Positions 27,325 through 35,482 of a stretch of DNA of 64,000 nt are shown here, piece by piece (position 1 is the stretch's first letter; the number at the start of each line of letters is the position of its first letter). The notes below the pieces were generated by a model that made no database searches, had not been told where the DNA came from, and saw only the letters and a program-made list of their open reading frames with translations. The DNA comes from Acidobacteriota bacterium (lineage in GTDB: Bacteria > Acidobacteriota > Blastocatellia > Pyrinomonadales > Pyrinomonadaceae): the NCBI GenBank assembly GCA_019639175.1, contig JAHBSK010000002.1, positions 248,001 through 312,000 on the forward strand, read 5' to 3'. The translations under genes were made by a program, and so were the position numbers.

Positions 27325-27687
27325 ATGCATCGTCCCGCAAAAATGGCAGAGACGCTGAAGGAGGCGATCGCGGAGGTCGTAGGGTTTGAATTGAACGACC
27401 CTCGGCTTGAGTCCGTGATCGTGACCGATGTTGTCGTGGCGGATGACCTTCGCGACGCAAAGGTCTTTATTCTTGCCGAAGGCTCTGAAAAGGAGATAAA
27501 TGCCATTCTGGCAGGGCTTGGGCGGGCGGAAGGTTTTGTCCGCCGCCAGATCGCCTTGGATCTCGAGTTGAGACACGTCCCGCATTTGCATTTTGTGCGT
27601 GACACAGCCGAAGAGAATGCCGCGCGCGTCGGGACTATTTTGCAGGAACTGTCGGGCAGCAGCGAAATTGAAACGAAGGAGGAGTGA
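27325..27687 (+). CDS. rbfA: 30S ribosome-binding factor RbfA
   Basis: A 120-residue KH-fold protein needed for late 16S rRNA maturation. 'RPAKMAETLKEAIAEVVGFEL' (given up to residue 22), 'LNDPRLESVIVTDVVVADDL', 'DAKVFILAEG' and 'RRQIALDLELRHVPHLHFV' match RbfA throughout. It follows infB as in most bacteria. ATG 27325 is chosen over the in-frame TTG at 27319. The last codons contain AAGGAGGAG, a strong ribosome-binding site that serves the following DHH phosphoesterase. Confidence 0.93.
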   Translation: MHRPAKMAETLKEAIAEVVGFELNDPRLESVIVTDVVVADDLRDAKVFILAEGSEKEINAILAGLGRAEGFVRRQIALDLELRHVPHLHFVRDTAEENAARVGTILQELSGSSEIETKEE

Positions 27688-27701
27688 GTCCTCATGACTT
27701 G

Positions 27702-28742
27702 ATGAAGGAGAATTTCCGGCATCGGGCAATGAGCGGCCGCGAATCATGTTTAGTGTTAAGTCAAGTAGTTGAGTTAATTGAAAACAAACAGGCTTTCGGC
27801 ATTACGACCCATATAAAACCCGACGGCGACGGTGTCGGGTCGTCTTTGGGCCTCTGCTGGCTGCTCAAATCGCTCGGTAAAAATGCCGAGGTGATAGTTC
27901 ACGGCGACATTCCGTTCGCCTATCGCGGCCTGCCGGGAGCGGAAGAGATACGCCAGGTGAACGAGGTTGACGCGGATTATGACGCCATATTCGTCATTGA
28001 GTGTTCAGACCTGCTGCGTCCCGGCATAAATGGGCTGGATCAGGAATTTACGGTCAATATAGACCACCATGCCACCGGAGAGCATTTCGGCTCGATCAAC
28101 TGGATAGATCCCACAGCGTCAGCGGTGGGAGAGATGGTTTACAATCTCTGCAAGGCCATCGGCGGCAGGGTCACTAAACAGATCGCCGAATGCGTCTATA
28201 TGGCCCTTGTCACCGATACGGGTTCATTTCATTTTCCAAACACAACGGACAGGACGCTGAAGGTGGCGTCCGAACTGGTCAAGGCCGGCGTCAAACCGGC
28301 GCGTATCTCTGAGATAGTCTATAACAGCTACCCCTGGGCGCGGATCGATCTGATGCGGCAGGTGATGGGAACCGTTCATCGCGATCCTTCGTGCCGTATC
28401 GCAATGATGCGGCAAACGCTGGCAATGCGTCAGGATGCAGGGGCCGAGGACGGTGACAATAACGGGTTCGTAAATATCCCTTTGGCCGCGCGAGAGATAC
28501 TGGCCGTAATATACATGCGTGAGGTCGGTGAGAAAAAATATCGCGTCAGCCTGCGTTCAAAAGGTGATATCAATGTTTCAAAAGTTGCCGAAAAATTCGG
28601 CGGCGGCGGCCACAAGAACGCTTCCGGCCTTGCCATCGAGGGAGATTGGGATGAAGCCGAGGCCACGCTGCTTTCGGCGGTGACGGAAGCCGTTGACCGC
28701 TGTGAACCGGACTGGATATCGGAAGCGCCGGACAGCGAATAG
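27702..28742 (+). CDS. nrnA: DHH/DHHA1 phosphoesterase, NrnA-like oligoribonuclease / pAp phosphatase
   Basis: About 346 residues. DHH motif I is 'THIKPDGDGVGSSLG'. The eponymous 'NIDHHATGEHFGSINWID' is in the middle, and the DHHA1 RNA-binding signature 'GGGGHKNASG' is near the C-terminus. NrnA enzymes degrade nano-RNAs and dephosphorylate pAp, and a gene of this type commonly follows rbfA. Motif II reads 'IFVIECSDLL', with Glu where many relatives have Asp; I believe this occurs in acidobacterial homologues but it deserves a check. The start is uncertain: ATG 27702, ATG 27729 and a GTG at 27684 that overlaps the rbfA stop are all in frame. Confidence 0.88.
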   Translation: MKENFRHRAMSGRESCLVLSQVVELIENKQAFGITTHIKPDGDGVGSSLGLCWLLKSLGKNAEVIVHGDIPFAYRGLPGAEEIRQVNEVDADYDAIFVIECSDLLRPGINGLDQEFTVNIDHHATGEHFGSINWIDPTASAVGEMVYNLCKAIGGRVTKQIAECVYMALVTDTGSFHFPNTTDRTLKVASELVKAGVKPARISEIVYNSYPWARIDLMRQVMGTVHRDPSCRIAMMRQTLAMRQDAGAEDGDNNGFVNIPLAAREILAVIYMREVGEKKYRVSLRSKGDINVSKVAEKFGGGGHKNASGLAIEGDWDEAEATLLSAVTEAVDRCEPDWISEAPDSE

Positions 28743-28836
28743 TTCCTGCTTACTTCGTCCTGACCAGCCATGGCAGTGGAAAGTTTCAGAGGGCGGTTGC
28801 CCTTGACGGCTTTCTACTGCCAAAATTGTTTTGACC

Positions 28837-29418
28837 ATGTCCGAAAACAAAGAAAAACGATACAAATGGCGACGCGAGGATTATCGCGAGAAAACGCATG
28901 GCCTTTTGATGGTCAATACCGGCGACGGCAAAGGCAAAACGACGGCGGCTCTGGGCGTTCTGATCCGCGCGGCGGGACGCGGAATGAACTGCTGCCTGAT
29001 ACAGTTCATGAAATCGAAGAACGACCGCTACGGCGAACACGAATCGCTGGAACAACTCGGCGTCGAGGTGCATACGATGGGCGACGGCTTCACCTGGGAC
29101 ACTAACGACAAGGCGCAGGACATCCGCACATCCGAAGAAACGTGGCAGCTCTGCGTCGAAAAAATGCGGAGCGGTGAATACGATCTGCTGGTGTTTGACG
29201 AACTTGTCTATGTGCTGGACTATAAATTTCTCGATGTAAACGACGTTTTGGCCGAGATAAAAGCGGTACGGGAAGAGCAGCCGCATCTGCATATCATCGT
29301 GACCGGCAGAAATGCTCCGGCGGAACTCATTGAAGCCGCCGATCTAGTAACCGAAATGAAGGAGATCAAGCATCCCTTTCACGCCGGAATATATGCTCAG
29401 CAGGGAATTGAATTTTAA
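28837..29418 (+). CDS. cobO: Cob(I)yrinic acid a,c-diamide adenosyltransferase
   Basis: A 193-residue CobA/CobO/BtuR-type corrinoid adenosyltransferase, which transfers the adenosyl group of ATP to cob(I)alamin or its precursors. The P-loop variant 'NTGDGKGKTTAALG' is near residues 27-40. 'CCLIQFMKS', 'LLVFDELVYVLDYKF' and 'HIIVTGRNAPAELIEAADLV' are family hallmarks. The N-terminal basic extension ('KRYKWRREDYREK') is also usual. No other cobalamin biosynthesis genes are nearby, which suits a salvage role. It follows nrnA by about 95 bases and may share the operon transcript. Confidence 0.92.
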   Translation: MSENKEKRYKWRREDYREKTHGLLMVNTGDGKGKTTAALGVLIRAAGRGMNCCLIQFMKSKNDRYGEHESLEQLGVEVHTMGDGFTWDTNDKAQDIRTSEETWQLCVEKMRSGEYDLLVFDELVYVLDYKFLDVNDVLAEIKAVREEQPHLHIIVTGRNAPAELIEAADLVTEMKEIKHPFHAGIYAQQGIEF

Positions 29419-29565
29419 TAAATGCGGAATTCGGAACGCGGAGTGCGGAATCATCATGTTCAAAGGCTACGCCTTTCAATGGTATATTCTATGATTAAAA
29501 TGTGCTGAAAACTGACGACTGATAGCTGATAGCTGTTTCTCAAACCTTAACGAAACATCTCGGAA
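29419..29565. repeat. Short-period repeats and a small hairpin between cobO and pgpA
   Basis: The gap holds a degenerate GCGGAATTC / GGAACGCGGAGTGCGGAAT array (about 29423-29452), the hairpin AAAGGC-TAC-GCCTTT (about 29461-29477) and a tandem GATAGCT array near 29520-29535. These belong to the same class of simple repeats seen at several other gene boundaries of this window. No gene is present. Confidence 0.6.
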
Positions 29566-30129
29566 ATGAAAACAGAGATAGAACGCCGAAAACCCGAAGG
29601 CATAAAAGATCAACTGGCTCTTGCCGTAACGACATTTGGCGTTGGGTATATTCCCGGCGCTCCTGGAACGTACGGTTCGGCTGTCGGAGTTCTGATATAC
29701 ATTTTTTCCGGAGCGGCCTGGATATATTTTTCGGGAATATTTCCCGCATTTGACGGCAGATCTGCTCTTTCATTTCAGGGCTGGACCGTTGTTTTTGTTT
29801 CGATTTTGCTGGTTATCCTTATATTGGCAGGAATATGGGCATCGGAACGGGCGATAGGATTGCTTGGAAATTCAGACCCGTCGCAGGCTGTCGTTGACGA
29901 AGTTATCGGCCAGCTTGTCACATTTCTGTTCATTCCTTTTACATTCTCGTGGCAGATGATCCTGGCCGGGTTTTTGCTCTTCAGGCTTTTTGACATATGG
30001 AAGCCGTATCCGATAGACGATCTGCAAAATTTGCATGGCGGCCTTGGCATCTGCGCCGATGATATCGTCGCCGGGGTTTACGCCGGGGTTTGTTTGTCCG
30101 TAATACACGCATTGAGTCTTTCATTATGA
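29566..30129 (+). CDS. pgpA: Phosphatidylglycerophosphatase A
   Basis: A 187-residue inner-membrane enzyme that dephosphorylates phosphatidylglycerol phosphate to phosphatidylglycerol. The family pattern is clear: 'GVGYIPGAPGTYGSAVG' (about residues 24-40), 'SQAVVDEVIGQLVTFLF' and 'FRLFDIWKPYPIDDLQ', then 'GGLGICADDIVAGVYAG' with the conserved acidic pair. Four hydrophobic segments fit the fold. Its stop overlaps the start of the next gene (ATGA), implying translational coupling with the DUF1835 protein. Confidence 0.92.
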   Translation: MKTEIERRKPEGIKDQLALAVTTFGVGYIPGAPGTYGSAVGVLIYIFSGAAWIYFSGIFPAFDGRSALSFQGWTVVFVSILLVILILAGIWASERAIGLLGNSDPSQAVVDEVIGQLVTFLFIPFTFSWQMILAGFLLFRLFDIWKPYPIDDLQNLHGGLGICADDIVAGVYAGVCLSVIHALSLSL

Positions 30130-30851
30130 AAATGCACGTCCTGCCCGGTGAGGCACAACACAAAGAATTTACTGAGGCCGGTATCGAAGGCGAGGTGATC
30201 GTTTGCAATGAAGCGTTCATTTCAGGCCCTATTGACACGTCAGACATTGACCTGTTTTGGGATGAACGCGCAAATTTTATCTTTACCGAATACGGCGAAG
30301 ACCCGATCGAGTATCACGAAAAAGTGGCAGATGAACTTGCTCGGCTTGACGATGTAACGGCGGATGCGGATGTTACGTTGTGGTTCGAATACGAACTGTT
30401 TTGCTCCGTGAATATGTGGTTCTGCCTCGACCGGTTGAAAGTATCCGGTGCGAGCGTTTATCGTGCCGCTCCCAAAAACCTTTCGCCGGAGAATATCTGG
30501 GACGGTTTCGCGGGCCATGATGCCGCGATGCTGAGAGACTGTTTTGACGCTCGGATACAATTTTCCGAAGAGGACATTGCGGTCGGCTCAAGGCTTTGGC
30601 AGGCGTATGGGAAAAGGGATCATGAGACGCTTCGGGAACTTTCCGAATACCGCTCGCCGTGTTTTCCTTTTTTGAAAGAAGTGTGCCTTGCCGCCGTTGA
30701 GATCGATACGCGTCCGCTTGAGGTCGTAGCTGACATAAAGGCTGAAGGCATCACCGAATTTGACAAGGTCTTTACGGAATTTCGGCGGCGAGCGGGCGTT
30801 TACGGGTTTGGCGATGTGCAGGTGGAACAAATAATGAAAAACCTCGTATAG
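30126..30851 (+). CDS. DUF1835 domain-containing protein
   Basis: A 241-residue soluble protein with the DUF1835 layout: an opening 'MHVLPGEAQHKEF', then 'GEVIVCNEAFISGP', and 'DVTLWFEYELFCSVNMWF' about residue 85-102, followed by a helical C-terminal half. The biochemical function of the family is not established. The start ATG overlaps the pgpA stop by four bases; an in-frame upstream ATG (30090) lies within pgpA and is unlikely. Coupling to pgpA may be operon convenience only. Confidence 0.7.
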   Translation: MKMHVLPGEAQHKEFTEAGIEGEVIVCNEAFISGPIDTSDIDLFWDERANFIFTEYGEDPIEYHEKVADELARLDDVTADADVTLWFEYELFCSVNMWFCLDRLKVSGASVYRAAPKNLSPENIWDGFAGHDAAMLRDCFDARIQFSEEDIAVGSRLWQAYGKRDHETLRELSEYRSPCFPFLKEVCLAAVEIDTRPLEVVADIKAEGITEFDKVFTEFRRRAGVYGFGDVQVEQIMKNLV

Positions 30852-30904
30852 TATTCAAAACCCGAACAAAAGACAGCAGCGGCAGCAAATAAATGCTCTG
30901 ATAA

Positions 30905-31816
30905 ATGGACGACAAAGTAACTTTACAAATTAGGACTGTCACCAAAAAGTTCGGCGAATTCACGGCGGTCGAGGATCTGAGTTTCGATGTCCGGGCGGGA
31001 CGCGTTTTCGGTTTTCTCGGGCCGAACGGAGCGGGCAAAACGACGACCATTCGAATGATCGTCGGGATAACATTTCCCGACACGGGTTTTATCGAACTCA
31101 ACGGCGAGAGGATCTCGCACCGTGTGCAGAACCGCATCGGGTATTTGCCCGAGGAACGCGGCCTTTATAAAAAAATGGCTGTCCTTGACCAGCTTCGCTA
31201 TTTTGCCGCGCTGAAAGGCGTGGCCGGAAAAGAGGCGGATAAGCGCATCGACCACTGGCTTGGCAGGATGGAGCTTTCTGATTGGAAGAAAAAGAAAACG
31301 ACCGACCTTTCAAAAGGGATGCAGCAAAAGATACAGTTCATCGCGACAGTGTTGCATGAACCGGACATTCTTATACTTGATGAACCCTTTTCCGGCCTTG
31401 ATCCGATAAATGTGGAGTTTTTGATGGATGTCATCGCCGAATATCGTTCGGCGGAAAAGACCATCATCTTTTCAACGCACCTGATGTCAACTGCCGAAAA
31501 GCTCTGCCACGACATCCTGTTGATAAACAAAGCGAGGAAAGTAGTCTCCGGCAGTCTCCGTGAAATAAAGGAAAGCTATGGCCAGAATCTGATAGCCTTT
31601 CGCGGCACGGGCGCCGAGGATATTCTCTCTGACACATCGTTTATTGAACGGATCGTCTCACACGCCGACGAGCAGGAACTGCATCTTGCCAAAGGAGTTG
31701 ACCCGCAGGAATTATTAAAAAAAATGGTCGATACCGGTGTCGTCATCTCAAAATTTGAACGAACCGAACCGAGCCTGAATGATATATTCATTGAAAAAGT
31801 AAAAGACAAAGAGTGA
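30905..31816 (+). CDS. ABC transporter ATP-binding protein (NatA-like)
   Basis: A 303-residue ATPase subunit of an exporter. Walker A 'LGPNGAGKTTTIRMIVG' is at about residues 39-55, signature 'LSKGMQQKIQFIA', Walker B 'LILDEPFSGLDP' and the switch histidine in 'FSTHLMST'. The C-terminal ~80 residues are the DUF4162-like regulatory extension typical of NatA/YhaQ-type transporters. The permease gene follows after about 85 bases containing simple repeats (GTGAAAGAGTGAAAAAGTGA). Substrate unknown; NatAB systems export sodium or drugs. Confidence 0.9.
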   Translation: MDDKVTLQIRTVTKKFGEFTAVEDLSFDVRAGRVFGFLGPNGAGKTTTIRMIVGITFPDTGFIELNGERISHRVQNRIGYLPEERGLYKKMAVLDQLRYFAALKGVAGKEADKRIDHWLGRMELSDWKKKKTTDLSKGMQQKIQFIATVLHEPDILILDEPFSGLDPINVEFLMDVIAEYRSAEKTIIFSTHLMSTAEKLCHDILLINKARKVVSGSLREIKESYGQNLIAFRGTGAEDILSDTSFIERIVSHADEQELHLAKGVDPQELLKKMVDTGVVISKFERTEPSLNDIFIEKVKDKE

Positions 31817-31900
31817 TAAGGTGAAAGAGTGAAAAAGTGAAGATCCTTTAGTCCCTTTTGTCCCTTAAGTCTTTTTGGCCAATTAACCACCTTACAAAGC
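31817..31900. repeat. Degenerate short repeats between the two ABC transporter genes
   Basis: The interval begins with GTGAAAGAGTGAAAAAGTGA, a 9- to 10-base period array. It continues with AGTCCCTTTTGTCCCTTAAG-type units. The arrays separate genes that must be co-expressed, and no terminator is formed. It resembles the fillers between genes at 3745-3810 and 4765-4845. Confidence 0.5.
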
Positions 31901-31902
31901 AT

Positions 31903-33255
31903 ATGAACAAATTCCTTGCCGTCGTAAAACACGAATATAAAAAGGTAGTTCTGAAATGGTCGTTTCTGATCGGGACGCTGCTTTTGCCGGTTATGGCGGT
32001 GGTCTTTTCAGTTGTTCCCGCGCTTATCTTTTCGATAAAGGGCGAGCCTACACGCATCGCCATTGTCGATCCGACAGATAATGTCGCCTCGCGGCTCAAG
32101 GCAAATCTTTCATCGGAAAAAATGGCTGAGAGAGCAAAAAAAGCGGCTGAGGAATCGTTAAAGAATTTATCACCCGATCAGCAGCGGCAATTGGAAACCT
32201 CTGCCGCCCAGTTTCAGGACAATTTCATTTTTGTCGAGGTCGATCCGTCCGGAAGGAGTGTCGAAGAGCTGCGTCAATCGCTGCTGTCACGCGTTTCGGC
32301 AAACGAGATCGACGCATATCTTATCGTCCCGAATGACATAAATGCCGTAGATGCCGTATTCGAGTTTCGCTCAAGGAAAAGCTCTGATTTTATATCAAAT
32401 GAAACGTTTCGCGATGCGTTGAATTCCGCCGTCCGTTCGGTGCGGCTTGCCAATGAAAATATCAGCGAGGAAAAACTTGCCGAGCTTTCGCGGCCGATAA
32501 AGTTTGACGCCAAAGGACTTGATGAGACCGGAGCGGAAAAGGACACCAGCGGCGTAATGATCGCGTCATTCATTATCGGCCTGCTTATCTACATCACGCT
32601 TGCCATCTACGGCCAGGCGATCATGGGGGCGGTCGTCGAAGAAAAAGAGACGCGTATCGCCGAGATACTTTTTTCTTCGGCAAGGCCGTTCGAGCTGATG
32701 CTGGGCAAACTCGTCGGCGTCGGTTTGGCAGGGCTGACCCAGCTTGGCATCTGGATAGCCACCATTGCGGTCGTCATCGGAGTCATGGCGACTCAGGCCG
32801 ATTTTGCGCCGATAATGCAGTCAGTGCCGACGATATCGCCGCTGATGATCGTTTGTTTCATGTTGTTCTTTCTGGTGGGATTTTTCACATACGCGGCCAT
32901 CTTCGCTCTGGTCGGTTCAATGGTGACGAGCCTTCAGGAAGGCAGCCAGTTTGCTTTTCCGCCCATAATGCTGATGCTTGTGGGGTTCTATTTTAGTTTC
33001 GCCGTCATTCGCGACCCAGGTTCCACGCTGTCATTCTGGGTGTCGATCGCTCCGTTCCTGGCGCCGATAACGATGCCCGTGCGGATACTTGCCGAGATGC
33101 CGCCTTTCTGGCAGATACTGCTGTCGCTGGGCATCAACGTAGCCGCCATTGCCGGCCTGGTGTGGGTAACATCGCGTGTCTATCGTGTGGGGATGCTGAT
33201 GTACGGCAAGCGCGCTACCATTCCCGAAGTGTGGAAATGGATAAGGCAGGCATGA
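31903..33255 (+). CDS. ABC transporter permease (NatB/ABC-2 type)
   Basis: A 450-residue membrane subunit. One N-terminal transmembrane helix (about residues 22-48) is followed by a large extracytoplasmic domain of about 190 residues. Five or six helices then fill residues 215-435 ('GVMIASFIIGLLIYITLAIY', 'VEEKETRIAEILFSSARPFE', 'GFFTYAAIFALVGSMVTS'). The 'EEKETRIAEILFSS' coupling motif is characteristic of NatB-like ABC-2 permeases. It pairs with the ATPase upstream. ATG 31903 is preferred because the frame upstream of it (to 31858) reads through the repeat-rich gap. Confidence 0.88.
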   Translation: MNKFLAVVKHEYKKVVLKWSFLIGTLLLPVMAVVFSVVPALIFSIKGEPTRIAIVDPTDNVASRLKANLSSEKMAERAKKAAEESLKNLSPDQQRQLETSAAQFQDNFIFVEVDPSGRSVEELRQSLLSRVSANEIDAYLIVPNDINAVDAVFEFRSRKSSDFISNETFRDALNSAVRSVRLANENISEEKLAELSRPIKFDAKGLDETGAEKDTSGVMIASFIIGLLIYITLAIYGQAIMGAVVEEKETRIAEILFSSARPFELMLGKLVGVGLAGLTQLGIWIATIAVVIGVMATQADFAPIMQSVPTISPLMIVCFMLFFLVGFFTYAAIFALVGSMVTSLQEGSQFAFPPIMLMLVGFYFSFAVIRDPGSTLSFWVSIAPFLAPITMPVRILAEMPPFWQILLSLGINVAAIAGLVWVTSRVYRVGMLMYGKRATIPEVWKWIRQA

Positions 33256-33333
33256 CGCAGATGACACTCCGAGATCTCCGTAATTGCGGCATCGTACGGT
33301 TTTGTGTTAACAATGTAGAATAAATATTGCGTT

Positions 33334-33400
33334 CGCCGGCCGGTCTTTAGGCTTGCGTTTGCCTCTGATCGGGAACAGAGCGACGCTATATGCAGGCCGG
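33334..33400 (+). ncRNA. Possible structured 5' leader of the DUF6580 gene
   Basis: CCGGCC (33336-33341) can pair with GGCCGG (33395-33400), enclosing two adjacent hairpins: AGGC...GCCT (33349-33364) and CTCTG...CAGAG (33363-33380, sharing two bases with the first). This three-way shape lies 30 bases ahead of the gene. It matches no riboswitch class I know, and the arms are short, so this is a weak proposal. Confidence 0.25.
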
Positions 33401-33428
33401 ATAGAAGAATGTTTCCCCGAGGTCCAAT

Positions 33429-34004
33429 ATGTCAATACTTAACGAAAAGATCGATGTCCGTTTTGGCGTGGTGATAGCCATGATCCTTGCCGCGGCTTTT
33501 CTTCGGCTGGTGCCGCACCCGATGAACTTTGCCCCCATCGGGGCAATGGCGTTGTTCGGTGCCGCCTATTTCAAAAGCCGCTGGGCAGCTTTACTGGTGC
33601 CGCTGGCGGCCCTGTGGCTCAGCGATCTGGCCGTGACCAATATCGTCCACTCCGCGTTCTATCCGTCCTTCACGTTCTTTTATGAAGGCTTTTATTGGGT
33701 TTACGGAGCAACGGTTCTGACGGTTCTGTTGGGTTTTCTGACATTGAACAAGGTGTCGTTCGGCCGCGTTGCCGGATCGGCCATCGGGGCCGCGATATTG
33801 TTCTTTTTAATAACGAATTTCGGCAGTTGGATATACGCACCGATATATTCCAAGGACCTCTCAGGCCTGATGGCAAGCTACATCGCGGGCATTCCGTTCT
33901 TTAGAGGAACGCTTGCCGGAAATCTTTTATATTCGGCGGTGCTGTTTGGCGGTTTTGAGCTTGCACAGCGCCGGTTTGCGGTTCTGCGGACATCCGCCGC
34001 ATAG
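33429..34004 (+). CDS. DUF6580 family membrane protein
   Basis: A 191-residue protein with five or six hydrophobic helices and conserved polar turns ('RLVPHPMNFAPIGAMALFGA', 'SRWAALLVPLAALWLSDL', 'LITNFGSWIYAPIYSKDL'). I recognise it as DUF6580, which resembles substrate-binding (S) components of energy-coupling-factor transporters, but the transported compound is not known. No ECF ATPase or T component is adjacent. It stands alone between the ABC exporter and the CYTH protein, with a bidirectional-looking terminator just after it. Confidence 0.7.
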   Translation: MSILNEKIDVRFGVVIAMILAAAFLRLVPHPMNFAPIGAMALFGAAYFKSRWAALLVPLAALWLSDLAVTNIVHSAFYPSFTFFYEGFYWVYGATVLTVLLGFLTLNKVSFGRVAGSAIGAAILFFLITNFGSWIYAPIYSKDLSGLMASYIAGIPFFRGTLAGNLLYSAVLFGGFELAQRRFAVLRTSAA

Positions 34005-34023
34005 TAACATTGATCTTGTCAGA

Positions 34024-34056
34024 AAAATGAGCGGTCACGAGGCCGCTCATTTTGTT
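34024..34056 (+). terminator. Intrinsic terminator after the DUF6580 gene
   Basis: AAATGAGCGG and CCGCTCATTT pair perfectly around an 8-base loop, followed by TTGTTG. It lies about 20 bases after the stop codon at 34004, and the flanking A-tract could let it work in both directions. Confidence 0.8.
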
Positions 34057-34107
34057 GATGCCCCCAGATCGTGGATTCAGCCCTCTTAAGTTTGTAATAT
34101 TTTCCGA

Positions 34108-34671
34108 ATGGCACTGGAGATAGAGAAAAAATATCGTCTGGATGAGACAGATGCCGAGCGGATCGCCGCTGCCCTCGAACAATTTGGGGCTGAATACGTC
34201 GGCTTGGACAATGAGGTGAATATCATTTACGGCGGCCCTGCACTTGCCCAAAAAGGCGCCGTTCTCCGCATCAGGCAAACCGACGAAAAGGCATTGCTGA
34301 CCTTTAAACGAAGAACCGGAGACGCGGGCGACATCAAACAACAGATCGAGGAAGAGACGGAAATTTCTGACGCGGATGCCGTCAAGGCAATGCTTGCGGA
34401 ACTTGGGTTTTCGCCGGTTCTGGTCTATGAAAAACACAGACGGACGTGGAAGTTTCGCTCCGTTGAGGTTGTTCTGGATGAACTGCCGTTCGGCCTGTAT
34501 ATGGAAATAGAAGGATCGATAACGGCGATAAAAGAAGCGGAGATGCTTATCGACGCCGACCTGCTCGAAACCGAACACATGACCTATCCGCGGCTGACGG
34601 CGGAGCATGGTGTGCGGGCCGGAGATCTGATCGAAGCGAGATTCAATAACAAAAATTCGGAGGAAAAATGA
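34108..34671 (+). CDS. CYTH domain protein (class IV adenylate cyclase / triphosphatase-like)
   Basis: A 187-residue CYTH (CyaB-thiamine triphosphatase) fold protein. It opens with the signature 'EIEKKYRL'. Further charged beta strands carry the tunnel residues: 'GAVLRIRQTDEKALLTFKRR', 'IEEETEIS', 'EKHRRTWKF', 'VVLDELPFGLYMEIEG'. Members hydrolyse triphosphates or cyclise ATP; which of these applies cannot be told from sequence. Its stop overlaps the ATG of the downstream lipoprotein gene (ATGA), so the two are co-translated, a pairing whose sense is unclear. Confidence 0.88.
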   Translation: MALEIEKKYRLDETDAERIAAALEQFGAEYVGLDNEVNIIYGGPALAQKGAVLRIRQTDEKALLTFKRRTGDAGDIKQQIEEETEISDADAVKAMLAELGFSPVLVYEKHRRTWKFRSVEVVLDELPFGLYMEIEGSITAIKEAEMLIDADLLETEHMTYPRLTAEHGVRAGDLIEARFNNKNSEEK

Positions 34672-35447
34672 AGCGATCATTTGTCATATTGCTTGCCGCT
34701 ATCGCTGCGGCCTGCGGCGGAGTTTCCGAGGAAACAGCCAACAATGCCGAACCCGCAAAGCCCGTGGTCAGCGTTGAGTCGGTCGATCAAAAGCCTGAGG
34801 GCGAACAGCCGCGTGCGAAACTGATCGTCGGCGAAAAGATAGAGCGTGAGCAGGTCGCCGATTTTGAGGAATCGAGGCTGCCGGAGGGCTGGGAACTTAT
34901 AGATAATGACATCAAAAAGCAGCCGTCACCGTTCTCTGTCGGCGACGGGAAGCTTTCTCTGATAATCCGCTCGGGCAAGGATATGTACGCTGATAATTTT
35001 GGAGCGCCGCATCTGGTCAAGGCCGTCAGCGGTGATTTTCAGATAGAGACGCGCGTCATATTCTCGCCGAAACAGGATTATCAGGGAGCAGGACTGCTGG
35101 TATTCAGTGATAAAGGGAATTATTTGCGGCTGGAACGCGGATTTGGCGGCACAGGCGGCGGCGGTTCGGGCATCAGGCTGGATGTCCGCAAGGCTGATGA
35201 ATACGTGGCCCTGACCACGCCGGAGCAGGCTCCGACAGATGCGGGTGAGGTCGATCTGAAGATGGTCCGCATCGGCCAGACCTTTATTGCATATTGGCGT
35301 TTGAACGATGAATCGGAATGGAAAGAGATCGGCGAATACAAGTCGGATTATCCTGATTCAGTTAAGGTCGGCCTGATCGGTGTCAATACCGGCGACGAGA
35401 TCACCGCCCGGTTCGATCATATAAAACTTCAGCCCGCACCAAAATAA
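34668..35447 (+). CDS. Lipoprotein with DUF1349-like concanavalin domain
   Basis: A 259-residue predicted lipoprotein: signal 'MKRSFVILLAAIAAACGG' with lipobox 'AAAC' at residues 13-16, then a disordered acidic linker to about residue 60. The remaining ~190 residues are a beta-sandwich of the DUF1349/concanavalin type ('LSLIIRSGKDMYADNFGAPH', 'FQIETRVIFSPKQDYQGAGL', 'GNYLRLERGFGG', 'YKSDYPDSVKVGLIGVNTG'). Related domains bind carbohydrates, but the ligand here is unknown. It is translationally coupled to the CYTH gene and converges with the histidine kinase gene 35 bases away. Confidence 0.75.
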   Translation: MKRSFVILLAAIAAACGGVSEETANNAEPAKPVVSVESVDQKPEGEQPRAKLIVGEKIEREQVADFEESRLPEGWELIDNDIKKQPSPFSVGDGKLSLIIRSGKDMYADNFGAPHLVKAVSGDFQIETRVIFSPKQDYQGAGLLVFSDKGNYLRLERGFGGTGGGGSGIRLDVRKADEYVALTTPEQAPTDAGEVDLKMVRIGQTFIAYWRLNDESEWKEIGEYKSDYPDSVKVGLIGVNTGDEITARFDHIKLQPAPK

Positions 35448-35482
35448 AGAAAACTGCGCGGGATCGCCAAGAACCTCCGGCC

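Noticed and set aside
33300..33428. Cobalamin riboswitch ahead of the DUF6580 gene
   Set aside because: A GGGAA word and G-rich stem were suggestive, but the B12 box and the conserved core of the class are missing.
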